Shown: positions 10,019 to 18,836 of the stretch, one piece after another
Layout: each line of letters opens with the position of its first letter
How positions within the stretch are numbered: position 1 is the stretch's first letter
Source of the DNA: Hyphomicrobiales bacterium
GTDB lineage: Bacteria > Pseudomonadota > Alphaproteobacteria > Rhizobiales > Rhizobiaceae
Assembly: GCA_900472625.1 (NCBI GenBank)
Contig: UCIT01000017.1
Location: forward strand, 124,001-188,000
Direction of reading: 5' to 3'
Length of the DNA: 64,000 nt
Translations under genes and position numbers: made by a program
The notes under the pieces: generated by a model
The model's input: only the letters and a program-made list of their open reading frames with translations
Database searches by the model: none
Told to the model about the DNA's origin: nothing

Positions 10019-11438
10019 TAGCCGTATTGGATCGGCGGCTTTTCCCATAAGCTGGCGTCTCCCTTGCGTGTCGCGATAGAGCACGAACAGTGTCGGGCGA
10101 TGTTTCTCGCTGAGCATCAAGGAGCCAGACGCCGCAAGCCAGCAGAAAGAAGAACCAGGAATAGATAGCGGCCCAAAAATGTACTGTAGATCCCACAAAA
10201 ACAAAGGTTATCATGCAGATAAGGTAAGCCCTTCGATAGGCTTGCAAGGCGCTCGGAAGCGCGGGGCCACGCGCTAGCCCAACCCAAAGAACAAGACAGG
10301 ATACGGAGAGGATTAGAAGGCCGGGAAGGCCATGCCGCATGGCCGTCAACAGCCAGAAATTATCGACCGATTTGCTTGCCATCCAAGGGGGCCGGACCCA
10401 GTCTTCCAACCCAATGCCAAGAATTGGATTGTTCATCACGGACTCGGACCCATAATCCCAAATGAGAAGGCGATACCAACCAGTCTGCGTGTCAAAGGTG
10501 AAGTGTGAGATATAGAATTGAATTGGCGTTTGATTGGATCCAAACTCAACAATCAGATAACAAAGCAGAAAAAGGCCCCAGAGCACCTTCAAATGCCAAG
10601 AGAACCGGCCGAGGGCCCTGAACCAAACAAGCAGTCCTACTTGGAACAAAACGCCCGCGAGCGGGGCAGAAGACATGGATAGCATTGCTGAAAAGGCAAC
10701 GAGACAGGCCGAAAATCCACGGCCGAGAAAGAACCTCTTCGAGGGAGTCACCGAGCAAACCAGTGCAAGGATACTACCGCAGAAGACCCCGAAAAGAATA
10801 GGATGGCTAAACGGTCCCTGCACACGAAACAAACCAAGTCGTGGCGGCATGTTCGAAAAATCCACCGTCGGAGAGACCAAACCGAAGATCGTCAGGAGAA
10901 TGGCGTTGCCCGTGATCCATTCGTATAACGCAAACGGCAGCAACGCCGCGATCAGCTTTACAGCAAAGAGGATCATTCTACTGAAGTCCTCGGCACTTCG
11001 GATATAGCATCGCGCCAGCAGATAGGCACCAAAGCCATCGATGAAAAATGAACAACTCGGCTGCAAGGCTGTTGCAGGTCCCTGCGTCGCCGCCAAAGCG
11101 ATGCCGATCCAGATGCAATATGTGAATACGCCGATATCAACGGCTCGTATGGGCCCCGCTTTTCCGCGAAGCCACGAAGCAAGACATGGCAATAGCGTTA
11201 ACAAGAGGACGACACGGTAGGGTGGAAAATTAGCGCCACCCAGTGGGACAATCCATGGGACGACAAGCCCGATCATAAAAAACTTGATCAAGGGATGAAG
11301 TTTGTCTTTGGTCTGAAACGCCTGCTTGCGATTTTCAATCACCCTTGAGCGAGATGGCGACATGCCTGGAAAATGAGGACTGCCCGCTAGCACTCCGTCT
11401 CCACTAAGGCTTTCATTGACTTGATTGCGCCTATGCAT
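10008..11438 (-). CDS. O-antigen polymerase/ligase family membrane protein
   Basis: A 476-residue polytopic inner-membrane protein with about eleven hydrophobic segments. A large periplasmic loop before the last helices carries the Wzy/WaaL-type stretch NNPILGIGLEDW followed by HGLPG, as in O-antigen ligase-domain proteins and exopolysaccharide polymerases such as ExoQ. These enzymes join or polymerise lipid-linked repeat units in the periplasm. The first 50 residues are hydrophilic and may be partly untranslated; the ATG at 11438 has only a weak ribosome site. The glycosyltransferase gene at 11539 lies upstream on the same strand. Base composition is visibly lower in GC than the window average, as often seen in surface-polysaccharide loci. 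Polymerase and ligase cannot be separated from sequence alone. Confidence 0.85.
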   Translation of the reverse strand: MHRRNQVNESLSGDGVLAGSPHFPGMSPSRSRVIENRKQAFQTKDKLHPLIKFFMIGLVVPWIVPLGGANFPPYRVVLLLTLLPCLASWLRGKAGPIRAVDIGVFTYCIWIGIALAATQGPATALQPSCSFFIDGFGAYLLARCYIRSAEDFSRMILFAVKLIAALLPFALYEWITGNAILLTIFGLVSPTVDFSNMPPRLGLFRVQGPFSHPILFGVFCGSILALVCSVTPSKRFFLGRGFSACLVAFSAMLSMSSAPLAGVLFQVGLLVWFRALGRFSWHLKVLWGLFLLCYLIVEFGSNQTPIQFYISHFTFDTQTGWYRLLIWDYGSESVMNNPILGIGLEDWVRPPWMASKSVDNFWLLTAMRHGLPGLLILSVSCLVLWVGLARGPALPSALQAYRRAYLICMITFVFVGSTVHFWAAIYSWFFFLLACGVWLLDAQRETSPDTVRALSRHARETPAYGKSRRSNTATSS

Positions 11439-11538
11439 TGGCGTCGTCTGTATATGCTGTGGAGTTGTCCCACCGCTTCCGAATGCGCGGCGCTGCCAGA
11501 CGGATGATCGGATCTCGACACTTCCCCGCTTTCATCCA

Positions 11539-12489
11539 TCAGCTCCGGTGAATCATGAAGTCGGCACCCTTCACCAGCGGCTTGACGGAATTCGATAACG
11601 CTGCACGATGCGAGGGATTACGCCAGCAACGAAGCGCCTCACCGATCACCACGCCGAGCCGAAACACGAAGGTTGGGACACGACCATGATTGCTGGCGTA
11701 GTATCGAATACGGTTGACCGTCTGCAAGGCGAAGAGTTTCGGATTCCGGCCGCTTCCGCCGCCAGCGTGCATGACCTGTGATTCCGGTTCGTACAACACG
11801 CCGAAACCAGCTTCCCTTACTCTTCTGAGATAGTCGACTTCTTCGCTGTAGAGAAAGAACGACTCGTCCCATCCGCCGGCGGCATGCCGCGCCTCGGCAG
11901 AGATCAGCAAAGCCGAGCCAGTCGCCCAGTCGACAAGACCACTCCTGCCGTAGCGCCTTTGTTTGGTGATTGTCTCCCCCCAGCCCAGTAACCCGGCGAG
12001 CCTACCGCCTAGAAGGGCATCGGCCCAAGCCGTCGCAATCGATGGTTCTCGCCGCAAGGTCAGATCGATCTCGCCATCCTCGGTGTAATTGGTTGGCACC
12101 ACAACACCGACGGACATGACTGAAAGCTGCTTCATCAGGGCGGCCGCTGCACTCGGATAGAGACGCAAATCGGGATTGAGGATCAGCACAGGGGAATTTT
12201 GGTCAACCACAGCAGTTGCAGCATTGATAGCGGCTGCGTAGCCAGCATTGCGGCCCATCCGAATAACCGTAGGTCGAATTGGGTGAGACTCTGCCAGATC
12301 CGCGGATCCATCATTCGACTGGTTATCAACGACGACAACCTCATACTCACCTATCCCGTTCATACCTGCCGATATGGAGTTCAGAAGTGGCGGCAAAGCG
12401 ATGGCGCTGTTGAATGTCACGATCACAACCGACAGTTTTGCTTGGCGTGTATCAGACAGAGATTGCGATCCGCCGTCGAGCGTCATCAT
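11539..12489 (-). CDS. Family 2 glycosyltransferase (rhamnosyltransferase-like)
   Basis: A 316-residue GT-A enzyme: LSVVIVTFNS at the N-terminus binds the nucleotide, VVVDNQSNDGS follows, then LNPDL in place of the DxD metal motif, and a later ATGSALLI with a catalytic-loop acid pair in YSEEVDYLRR. This layout matches WbbL/WcaE-like transferases that add rhamnose or a similar sugar to lipid-linked oligosaccharides on the cytoplasmic face. Two consecutive ATG codons (12489, 12486) can start it. It is co-directional with the polymerase gene 100 bp downstream and diverges from the GT4 gene at 12885 across a long AT-rich intergenic region. Donor and acceptor sugars are unknown. Confidence 0.9.
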   Translation of the reverse strand: MMTLDGGSQSLSDTRQAKLSVVIVTFNSAIALPPLLNSISAGMNGIGEYEVVVVDNQSNDGSADLAESHPIRPTVIRMGRNAGYAAAINAATAVVDQNSPVLILNPDLRLYPSAAAALMKQLSVMSVGVVVPTNYTEDGEIDLTLRREPSIATAWADALLGGRLAGLLGWGETITKQRRYGRSGLVDWATGSALLISAEARHAAGGWDESFFLYSEEVDYLRRVREAGFGVLYEPESQVMHAGGGSGRNPKLFALQTVNRIRYYASNHGRVPTFVFRLGVVIGEALRCWRNPSHRAALSNSVKPLVKGADFMIHRS

Positions 12490-12884
12490 CTTGCTCCGCT
12501 AGGAAACTCGGGTATCCGTGTCAGTTGCCTTTGCAGCTCAAACACGGCCTATCCGATCCGTTTATCTACTATAGTGAGAGGGAGATAGTTAAACAAAAGT
12601 ACAAAGCGACGCCGTCGCGCCTCCATCGTTGTTATGCTTTACACAGCAATTCTACATCCGATGACCGCGGGAGCAGCGCGTTATCGGCAACTAGGCCCGG
12701 AAAATGTCCAGCGAGCTCGATAGTCAGAATAATTCGATGGGATGCTTTTACGCCGGAGTGAATTCGGGCTACCTAGTATTACTAATACTTCTGTCATTTC
12801 ATAAGATGGAATCAAGATGTAAGACTATTTGCAATTGACCAGTACTCGTCTGTTTACAGCCGATGTAAGGCTTGGGAGCTTAGC
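12490..12884. promoter_or_regulatory. AT-rich divergent intergenic region with palindrome
   Basis: No gene is seen in these 395 bp, which are clearly AT-richer than the surroundings and separate divergent glycosyltransferase genes, so promoters for both sides are expected here. A perfect interrupted palindrome AGTATT-ACT-AATACT lies at 12775-12789, about 100 bp upstream of the rightward gene, and TTGACC occurs at 12835-12840 as a possible -35 element. No regulator is assignable. Confidence 0.4.
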
Positions 12885-14132
12885 TTGCGATTTCTCGTTT
12901 ATCCCCATGAGCTTGCGATTGGCGGGAGCCAAATAAACGCCATAGACCTAGCAGCCGGCGTCGCGGCGAAAGGTCACGATGTAATAGTTTATGGCGTTCC
13001 AGGGCCGCTAGAAGGCTATATAGCAGAGCGCGGCCTCCGCTTCATTCCCGCTCGGCGAATGAAGTATCGCCCTGCCCCATCCCGTATCGTCCAACTTGCC
13101 GCGATCGCCGAGCAGGAGCGGATCGACTTAATCCACACCTACGAGTGGTCAGCCTGCCTCGACGCCTACTTTGGCGCCGCACTTGTGAAGCGCGTCCCGA
13201 CCTTATGCACGGTGCTCAGTATGCATGTAGCGCCATACGTGCCGCCGTCGGTTCCTTTGATAATGGGTACGGCCGAGCTTGGGGCAGAAGCGCGAGAGAG
13301 GCAGTTGGGAGATGTGTGGGTGCTGGAACCGCCTATAGATGTCAGCCGCGATCGCCCGGAGGTCGACGGAAAGCATTTCCGCAACGTCAATGGGATTGGT
13401 GATGGCGACTTCCTGGTCGTGAGTGTTTCACGGCTGGCAGTTGATCTGAAGCTGGACGCGCTTGTTCGTCTTATTGACGCAGCAGACCAGCTCGCCGCGT
13501 CCACCCCCATCAAGCTCGTTCTCGTTGGAGACGGTGCGGCGCGTGAGGCCCTTGAAGCGCGTGCCGCTGCTGTTAACCATCGACATCAACGCAAGGTCGT
13601 TGTCTTCACCGGCGCTGATCTGGATCCACGACGCGCCTATGCGGCGGCGGATCTTGTCGTTGGAATGGGCAGTTCAGCGCTTCGTGCACTTGCCATCGGA
13701 CGTCCACTGGTCGTTCAAGGTGAGCGGGCATTCTCGGAAACGTTCGAACCCGCCACAACGGAGCTGTTCCTGAGCCAAGGCTTCTATGGCCTCGGCGACG
13801 ACACTGCGGGCGTCGAAACGCTTGCATCACAGATTGCCAGTCTGATAAATGATCCCGAAAAACGTGCGAGGCTCGGAAGATTTGGTAGAGAATTCGTTTG
13901 CAGTCGCTTCAGCTTGGAGCGTGCTGTCGATGTTCAGCTGGAGATCTATGATTCCATCCTGAAAAGACCACCTGCCCTTCGCCCTATTGAAGCGCTTAGA
14001 GCCGCTATGCTGGCCTTGGGCCTTGAAGTCAAGAACCACAATCCCTTGCTGAAACGCGAACGAAAAGCGTTTGAGACTGTGATGCTTGCGAGTGCGAAAG
14101 CGGGGAGCTGGCCGCCAAGGCTGACCCGCTAA
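12885..14132 (+). CDS. GT4-type glycosyltransferase
   Basis: A 415-residue GT-B fold protein. The N-terminal half begins RFLVYPHELAIGGSQ, the usual group 1 start with a glycine-rich acceptor loop; the C-terminal half has VSVSRL, KLVLVGDG and a nucleotide-binding helix region MGSSALRALAIGRPLVV. The canonical E-x7-E motif is reduced (the stretch around AADLVVGMGSSALRALA lacks the first Glu), so its activity is not fully assured. The start is a TTG with GGGAG six bases upstream; no ATG lies nearby in frame. It stands alone on the plus strand between divergent and convergent neighbours in the polysaccharide locus. The sugar transferred is unknown. Confidence 0.82.
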   Translation: MRFLVYPHELAIGGSQINAIDLAAGVAAKGHDVIVYGVPGPLEGYIAERGLRFIPARRMKYRPAPSRIVQLAAIAEQERIDLIHTYEWSACLDAYFGAALVKRVPTLCTVLSMHVAPYVPPSVPLIMGTAELGAEARERQLGDVWVLEPPIDVSRDRPEVDGKHFRNVNGIGDGDFLVVSVSRLAVDLKLDALVRLIDAADQLAASTPIKLVLVGDGAAREALEARAAAVNHRHQRKVVVFTGADLDPRRAYAAADLVVGMGSSALRALAIGRPLVVQGERAFSETFEPATTELFLSQGFYGLGDDTAGVETLASQIASLINDPEKRARLGRFGREFVCSRFSLERAVDVQLEIYDSILKRPPALRPIEALRAAMLALGLEVKNHNPLLKRERKAFETVMLASAKAGSWPPRLTR

Positions 14133-14143
14133 CACCATATCCC

Positions 14144-15070
14144 TCACATCTTCGCGGCTACCCAACGGTTCAAGACGAGTGATCTCGATATTCTTCTAGC
14201 AAACGGCAGCACAACATCGCCAAGATTTCGCGGATCGGCCCGTAGTCCGGCGATGAGAAATCGCAAGGCGCTCTTCGGCTTTCTTACCGACCAGAGATAG
14301 CGAGCTACGCTGATCATCAATCGAGAGCGTTCCTCCTTCTTGGTATTCAGCAGTGATCTATTCTTTCTCAGTATCCTGAGGACACCGATCGTCTCCCTGC
14401 GTCCGCTTCTGGATATGCTGTCGTGAGATACGAAGCCGAGCACAACCGGCTCAGGATCCTCAAATATCGTCGTATGCTGCGATAGCCTTATAGCGAATTC
14501 CCAGTCTTCGTTTGCGCGCGCGCACGTATCGAACCATGGTGCAAATGGAACGGCAGCACGCCTGAACAGAGTGTTTTGGACGCTTATGCGGTTGTCTCGC
14601 AGGAGATGGCCTAATTGATCCTCGTCAAGACGCAGAAGGCCCGCGGGCGGCGGTGAGTACGCCACAAGGGTAGATCCGTATTTGAATTGGTTGTCGCGGC
14701 CATACACAATTTTTCCGCCGGTGACGACGCCGACGTGACTGGGGGCCGCAGCTAGGAGATCCATCTGCCGCCTCAGTTTTCCCGGAAGCCAGAGATCATC
14801 GCTATCCTGAAATGCGATGAATTCACCGGTCGCATGCAACAGCCCCGTATTTCGTGCTGCACCGGCCCCTCCATTCCTGTCACGCCGGATGTAGCTAATG
14901 CGGGAGTCGCCGACTTGATCGACGAGAACCTTGATATCTTCCCTTGAGCAGTCGTCGACCACGATCAACTCTATGTTCATGTAGGATTGCGAGAGAACAC
15001 TATTGATCGCAGCTACAATGCTAGCGCTTCTATTATATACAGGAAGTATAACCGATACTTTTTCTTCCAA
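14144..15070 (-). CDS. Family 2 glycosyltransferase
   Basis: About 308 residues of GT-A type: VSVILPVYNRSASI at the start, IELIVVDDCS, RNGGAGAARNTG, FQDSDDLWLPGKL with the DxD-type metal motif, and NEDWEFAIRLS with the likely catalytic acids. The family adds sugars to lipid- or LPS-linked acceptors in the cytoplasm. TTG at 15070 is preferred as start because GGAGG lies five bases before it; a GTG at 15082 overlaps that Shine-Dalgarno sequence. The gene is convergent with the GT4 gene (12 bp apart) and divergent from the sugar-nucleotide operon that starts at 15406. The C-terminal 80 residues are basic, which may give membrane association. Confidence 0.88.
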   Translation of the reverse strand: MEEKVSVILPVYNRSASIVAAINSVLSQSYMNIELIVVDDCSREDIKVLVDQVGDSRISYIRRDRNGGAGAARNTGLLHATGEFIAFQDSDDLWLPGKLRRQMDLLAAAPSHVGVVTGGKIVYGRDNQFKYGSTLVAYSPPPAGLLRLDEDQLGHLLRDNRISVQNTLFRRAAVPFAPWFDTCARANEDWEFAIRLSQHTTIFEDPEPVVLGFVSHDSISRSGRRETIGVLRILRKNRSLLNTKKEERSRLMISVARYLWSVRKPKSALRFLIAGLRADPRNLGDVVLPFARRISRSLVLNRWVAAKM

Positions 15071-15405
15071 AGCGACCTCCACGGCAGAAAATTCCGAACA
15101 TTTATTCGATACATTGTGCTCGATGATAAATAAACTTGGCCATTAGAGTGCGTCCGGCCGCTTGCTCGCGCGCGCGACGGTTGCTGAACAAGGCGTCCGA
15201 AAGAGTTTGCGTCGGATGGCTTTTGGTGTGCTCCAAGAAACGCATGTGGTTGCCTCACGAAATTTCATGAGCGAAAATTCTCAAGCCATTGAAATTACTC
15301 ACGCGAAGTTGGCCCCGCATCCGAAGTAACCGCGTAGCCATACGCCTTTCGGCTGCCGCCATAATGAATTTGGCAGCCTTTACTTGAAATATAAAAGACC
15401 GTTCT
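15071..15405. other. Divergent intergenic region upstream of sugar-nucleotide operon
   Basis: These 335 bp separate two divergent polysaccharide genes and should hold their promoters, though I can name no clear box. A minus-strand open frame ending at 15255 and overlapping the first codons of the acyltransferase gives a basic, helix-like peptide (LLTERSFIFQVKAAKFIMAA). It could be a decayed gene end, but it has no ribosome site or recognisable family. Confidence 0.4.
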
Positions 15406-15993
15406 GTGAGTAACGCAAGTATTTCCGGAAGTGATGCCTTTCCAAGGCCTCGCTTCCTTAGTGAAAACGGGGCAACCGCATACATCATGATAGCACCGAG
15501 CGTTAGACTTGGCGAAAATGTCGTCATTCACCATCCTGATCTCGTCAATCTTTACGGATGCTCGATCGGCGCCGGCTCCCGCGTCGGAACCTTTGTTGAA
15601 ATCCAAAAGGGTGCGGCAATCGGGGAAAACTGCAAGATATCAAGCCACTCGTTCGTCTGCGAGGGCGTGACGATCGAAGACGGTGTGTTCGTTGGGCATG
15701 GCGTGATGTTTACCAACGACCTGCAACCTCGGGCCGTCAATCTCGACGGATCACTCCAATCCGATGCCGACTGGTCAGTCGTTCCAACTCTGGTCAAGCG
15801 CTACGCCTCGATCGGCAGCAACGCGACGATCGTGGCGGGTGTGACGATCGGCGAGGGCGCGCAGATCGGTGCTGGAGCCGTCGTGACCAGAGATGTCCCA
15901 GCCTACGCCGTTGTTGCCGGTGTGCCGGCGCGGATTATCGGCCGCGCAAAAGACGCACCTGTCGAAATTTTATCATCTGGGAGGGCACGATGA
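15406..15993 (+). CDS. Hexapeptide-repeat N-acyltransferase (WbpD/WlbB-like)
   Basis: A left-handed beta-helix acyltransferase with repeats such as APSVRLGENVVIH, AAIGENCKISSHSFV and ATIVAGVTIGEGAQIGAGAV, ending in the typical VPAYAVVAGVPARIIG cap. Close relatives acetylate the 3-amino group of UDP-2-acetamido-3-amino-uronic acid using acetyl-CoA. The GTG at 15406 opens the longest frame, but relatives usually begin at MIAPS..., which matches ATG 15487; the shorter 168-residue form may be the real one. It is the first of six genes whose stops and starts overlap, so the set should be transcribed and translated together. The neighbouring dehydrogenase and aminotransferase support the diamino-sugar role. 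Confidence 0.88.
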   Translation: MSNASISGSDAFPRPRFLSENGATAYIMIAPSVRLGENVVIHHPDLVNLYGCSIGAGSRVGTFVEIQKGAAIGENCKISSHSFVCEGVTIEDGVFVGHGVMFTNDLQPRAVNLDGSLQSDADWSVVPTLVKRYASIGSNATIVAGVTIGEGAQIGAGAVVTRDVPAYAVVAGVPARIIGRAKDAPVEILSSGRAR

Positions 15994-17027
15994 TCGGTAT
16001 TGCCGTCGTCGGTTATGGCTATTGGGGACCCAATCTGGTCCGAAATTTTGCAGAGACACCCGGCGCAGAGCTGATCTGGGTGTGCGATCTGAAGAAAGAA
16101 CGTTTGGGCGCCGTGCAGATGCGCTATCCCACTGTGCAGATCACTGACGACTTCGATGAAGTCCTGCGGGATCCGCGCGTGCATGCCATCGCCATCGCCA
16201 CTCCGGTGTTCGCGCACTACAAGCTGGCAATGCAGGCGATGATGGCCGGCAAGCATGTATTTGTCGAAAAGCCGATGGCCTCGACCTCCGAGGAGGCGCG
16301 CCGCATGGTAGAGGAGGCCACGCGCCGCGGGCTGATCCTCGCGGTCGACCACACCTTCATTCACACCGGCGCGGTTCGCAAGATGCGCGAGATCATCGAG
16401 ACCGGTCTCGGCGACGTCTACTATTACGACTCGGTCCGCGTCAATCTCGGCCTGTTCCAGCACGATGTCAGCGTTGTCTGGGACCTCGCGGTGCACGACC
16501 TGGCGATCATGGATTACGTGCTTCCTGAAAAGCCTGTGGCGGTGTCCGCAACAGGGATGGGCCACGTCGCGGGAGAGCCAGAAAATATCGCCTATCTCAC
16601 CCTGTTTTTCGAGAGCAAGCTGATTGCACATATCCACGTGAACTGGCTGGCGCCGGTGAAGGTTCGCCGAACATTGATCGGTGGTAGCAACAAGATGATC
16701 GTCTACGACGATCTTGAGCCGAGCGAGAAGATCAAGGTCTACGACAAGGGTATCACCCTTAACGGCAATGCCGAGCAGGACGGCGACAAGGTCTACGAGA
16801 TGCGGGTCGGTTACCGCACCGGTGACATGTATGCGCCGCAACTCGACATGACCGAGGCACTCGGCCGCGAACTGAAGCAATTCGTCGATTGCGTTGCCAC
16901 GAACACGCAACCGCTCGCAGATGGGCATGCCGGATTGCGTGTTGTGCGCATTCTTGAGGCGGCGACCCAATCGCTGGCCCAGCGCGGCCGCGTCATCGAA
17001 CTCGAACAGGCCAGGATGATCGCATGA
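15990..17027 (+). CDS. Gfo/Idh/MocA sugar-nucleotide dehydrogenase (WbpB/WlbA-like)
   Basis: A 345-residue NAD(P)-dependent oxidoreductase with a Rossmann start VVGYGYWGPN, the family's catalytic-lysine motif EKPMA (around residue 96), and a C-terminal alpha/beta dimer domain with DLAVHDLAIMDY. WbpB/WlbA enzymes oxidise C3 of UDP-GlcNAc uronate so that a DegT aminotransferase can install an amino group. The ATG overlaps the previous stop by four bases, and its own TGA overlaps the next ATG in the same way. The neighbouring acyltransferase and aminotransferase make this assignment more likely than a generic myo-inositol-type oxidoreductase. Exact substrate is inferred. Confidence 0.88.
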   Translation: MIGIAVVGYGYWGPNLVRNFAETPGAELIWVCDLKKERLGAVQMRYPTVQITDDFDEVLRDPRVHAIAIATPVFAHYKLAMQAMMAGKHVFVEKPMASTSEEARRMVEEATRRGLILAVDHTFIHTGAVRKMREIIETGLGDVYYYDSVRVNLGLFQHDVSVVWDLAVHDLAIMDYVLPEKPVAVSATGMGHVAGEPENIAYLTLFFESKLIAHIHVNWLAPVKVRRTLIGGSNKMIVYDDLEPSEKIKVYDKGITLNGNAEQDGDKVYEMRVGYRTGDMYAPQLDMTEALGRELKQFVDCVATNTQPLADGHAGLRVVRILEAATQSLAQRGRVIELEQARMIA

Positions 17028-18130
17028 TCCCGCTGCTAGACCTGAAGGCCCAATACGCATCGATCAAGGACGACGTCGATGCCGCCGTTCTCCGTGTGCT
17101 CGCGTCGGGCCACTATGTCCTCGGCGAAGAAGTCGTCGGCTTCGAAGAGGAGTTTGCGCGCTATTGCGACGCGAAGCATGCCATCGCGGTTAACACTGGA
17201 ACGAGTGCACTGCATCTTTCGCTGCTGGCTGCCGGTGTTGGTCCGGAAGACGAGGTGGTGACGGTATCGCTGACCTTCGTCGCGACCACGGCGGCAATTT
17301 GCTACACTGGCGCACGCCCGGTTTTCGTCGATGTCGAGCCGGTGACGCTCACGATGGATCCGTCCAAGCTCGAGGCCGCGATCACGCGCAGAACCAAGGC
17401 GATTGTGCCTGTCCACCTTTACGGTCAGATGGCTGATATGGACGCCATCCAGGCGATCGCCGACAAGTATGGCCTGCCGGTTATCGAGGATGCATGCCAG
17501 GCGCACGGAGCTGAATACAAGGGCCGGAGGGCCGGCAGCATCGGTCTTTCGGGTAGTTTCAGCTTCTACCCAGGCAAAAATCTCGGCGCATGCGGCGAAG
17601 GCGGCATCATCGTCACCAATGATGACGAGCAGGCCAAGACCATGCGCATGCTCCGCGATTGGGGCCAGGAAAAGCGATATCATCACGTCATGAAAGGTTT
17701 CAACTACCGGATGGATGAGATCCAGGCCGCGATACTTCGGATCAAGCTCCGACATCTTGAAGACTGGACCGAAGCACGCCGCGTTCGCGCCGCTCGATAT
17801 GACTCATTACTGACCGGATCCAGAAGTGTCCAGGCACCGGTCGCGGCAAGCGATCGTCGTCACGTGTACCACGTCTACGCCGTGCGCAGCCGTGATCGCG
17901 ATCAACTGCAACAGGCGTTGCGCGCCGAAGGCATCCACACCGGGCTGCATTATCCGGTACCGGTTCACCTTCAGGAAGCACATGCCGACCTCGGCTATGG
18001 GGTCGGCAATTTCCCTATCTCCGAGGCCGCGGCGCTCGAGGTGCTGTCGCTCCCGATCTATCCGGAGCTGACCATGCGGCAGGTCGAAGAGGTCGCCGCA
18101 GCCGTGGAGCAGGACGCCTATGTCAGTTGA
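17024..18130 (+). CDS. DegT/DnrJ/EryC1/StrS sugar aminotransferase (WbpE-like)
   Basis: A 368-residue PLP enzyme of fold type I. It shows NTGTSALHLSLLAAG for phosphate binding, VIEDACQAHGAEYKG with the PLP-ring Asp, SFSFYPGKNLGACGEGG with the Schiff-base lysine, and GFNYRMDEIQAAIL near the C-terminal substrate loop. These enzymes transfer an amino group, usually from glutamate, to a keto-sugar nucleotide. With the dehydrogenase just upstream it is well placed to make a 3-amino-3-deoxy sugar. Start and stop overlap both neighbours (4 bp and 11 bp). Confidence 0.92.
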   Translation: MIPLLDLKAQYASIKDDVDAAVLRVLASGHYVLGEEVVGFEEEFARYCDAKHAIAVNTGTSALHLSLLAAGVGPEDEVVTVSLTFVATTAAICYTGARPVFVDVEPVTLTMDPSKLEAAITRRTKAIVPVHLYGQMADMDAIQAIADKYGLPVIEDACQAHGAEYKGRRAGSIGLSGSFSFYPGKNLGACGEGGIIVTNDDEQAKTMRMLRDWGQEKRYHHVMKGFNYRMDEIQAAILRIKLRHLEDWTEARRVRAARYDSLLTGSRSVQAPVAASDRRHVYHVYAVRSRDRDQLQQALRAEGIHTGLHYPVPVHLQEAHADLGYGVGNFPISEAAALEVLSLPIYPELTMRQVEEVAAAVEQDAYVS

Positions 18131-18836
18131 TGCAGCATCCCCTATCAGGCTCGTGCAGTCGGTACATGGCCTCAAGGGAGCCATGTCCGATCCGGGCTAT
18201 CAGGTTGAGCTTGCCAAGGAACTTAGGGAGTCCTACGGCCGGGCCGGCCTGATCGAGCTCTATGGGCGGTTTTCGATGGGCGATGGTTTCGTCGATGCCT
18301 TTATGCGCAAAGCGATATGGGCGAGCCTTTCGCGCTCATGCGGTTCTGGCCTGCAGGTCGGCAGCGGCGTCGGCTTCAAGCACCCGGAAACCTTCGAGAT
18401 CGGCAATGGCGTCTTCATCGGTGCCCAAGCCTACATCCAGGGCCGTTATGACGGCACCTGCAAGATCGGCGACAACAGCTGGATTGGCCCGCAGGCGTAT
18501 TTCGATGCCCGTAATATCGTCATTGAGGAATGCGTTGGTTGGGGGCCTGGCGCCAAGGTTCTCGGCTCCAGCCATACCGCACTCCCCGTCGATGTACCGA
18601 TCATCCGGACCGATCTCGAGATCAAGCCGGTACACATCGGCGCATGGGCCGACATCGGCACCAATGCCACCATCCTGCCAGGTGTCACCATCGGCAAGGG
18701 AGCGATCGTCGGCGCTGGCGCGGTGGTCGTGTCCGACGTTGAACCGTTCTCGGTTGTTGCCGGAGTGCCCGCCAAGTTCATCCGCTGGCGGGAAGATTGC
18801 GATCCATCCACAGTAAAGAGTTTGGGACAGCCATGA
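18120..18836 (+). CDS. Second hexapeptide-repeat acyltransferase
   Basis: A 238-residue protein with a helical N-terminal 70 residues followed by a beta-helix: VGSGVGFKHPETFEIGNG, GDNSWIGPQAYFD, then VHIGAWADIGTNATILPG and the cap PFSVVAGVPAKFIRW. The conserved histidine in SSHTALP fits the acetyl-CoA-dependent catalytic base of this class. It starts 11 bp inside the aminotransferase gene. Two acyltransferases in one operon suggest the final sugar carries two different acyl groups, or that this one modifies the product of the second aminotransferase. Substrate is not predictable from sequence. Confidence 0.85.
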   Translation: MSVDAASPIRLVQSVHGLKGAMSDPGYQVELAKELRESYGRAGLIELYGRFSMGDGFVDAFMRKAIWASLSRSCGSGLQVGSGVGFKHPETFEIGNGVFIGAQAYIQGRYDGTCKIGDNSWIGPQAYFDARNIVIEECVGWGPGAKVLGSSHTALPVDVPIIRTDLEIKPVHIGAWADIGTNATILPGVTIGKGAIVGAGAVVVSDVEPFSVVAGVPAKFIRWREDCDPSTVKSLGQP

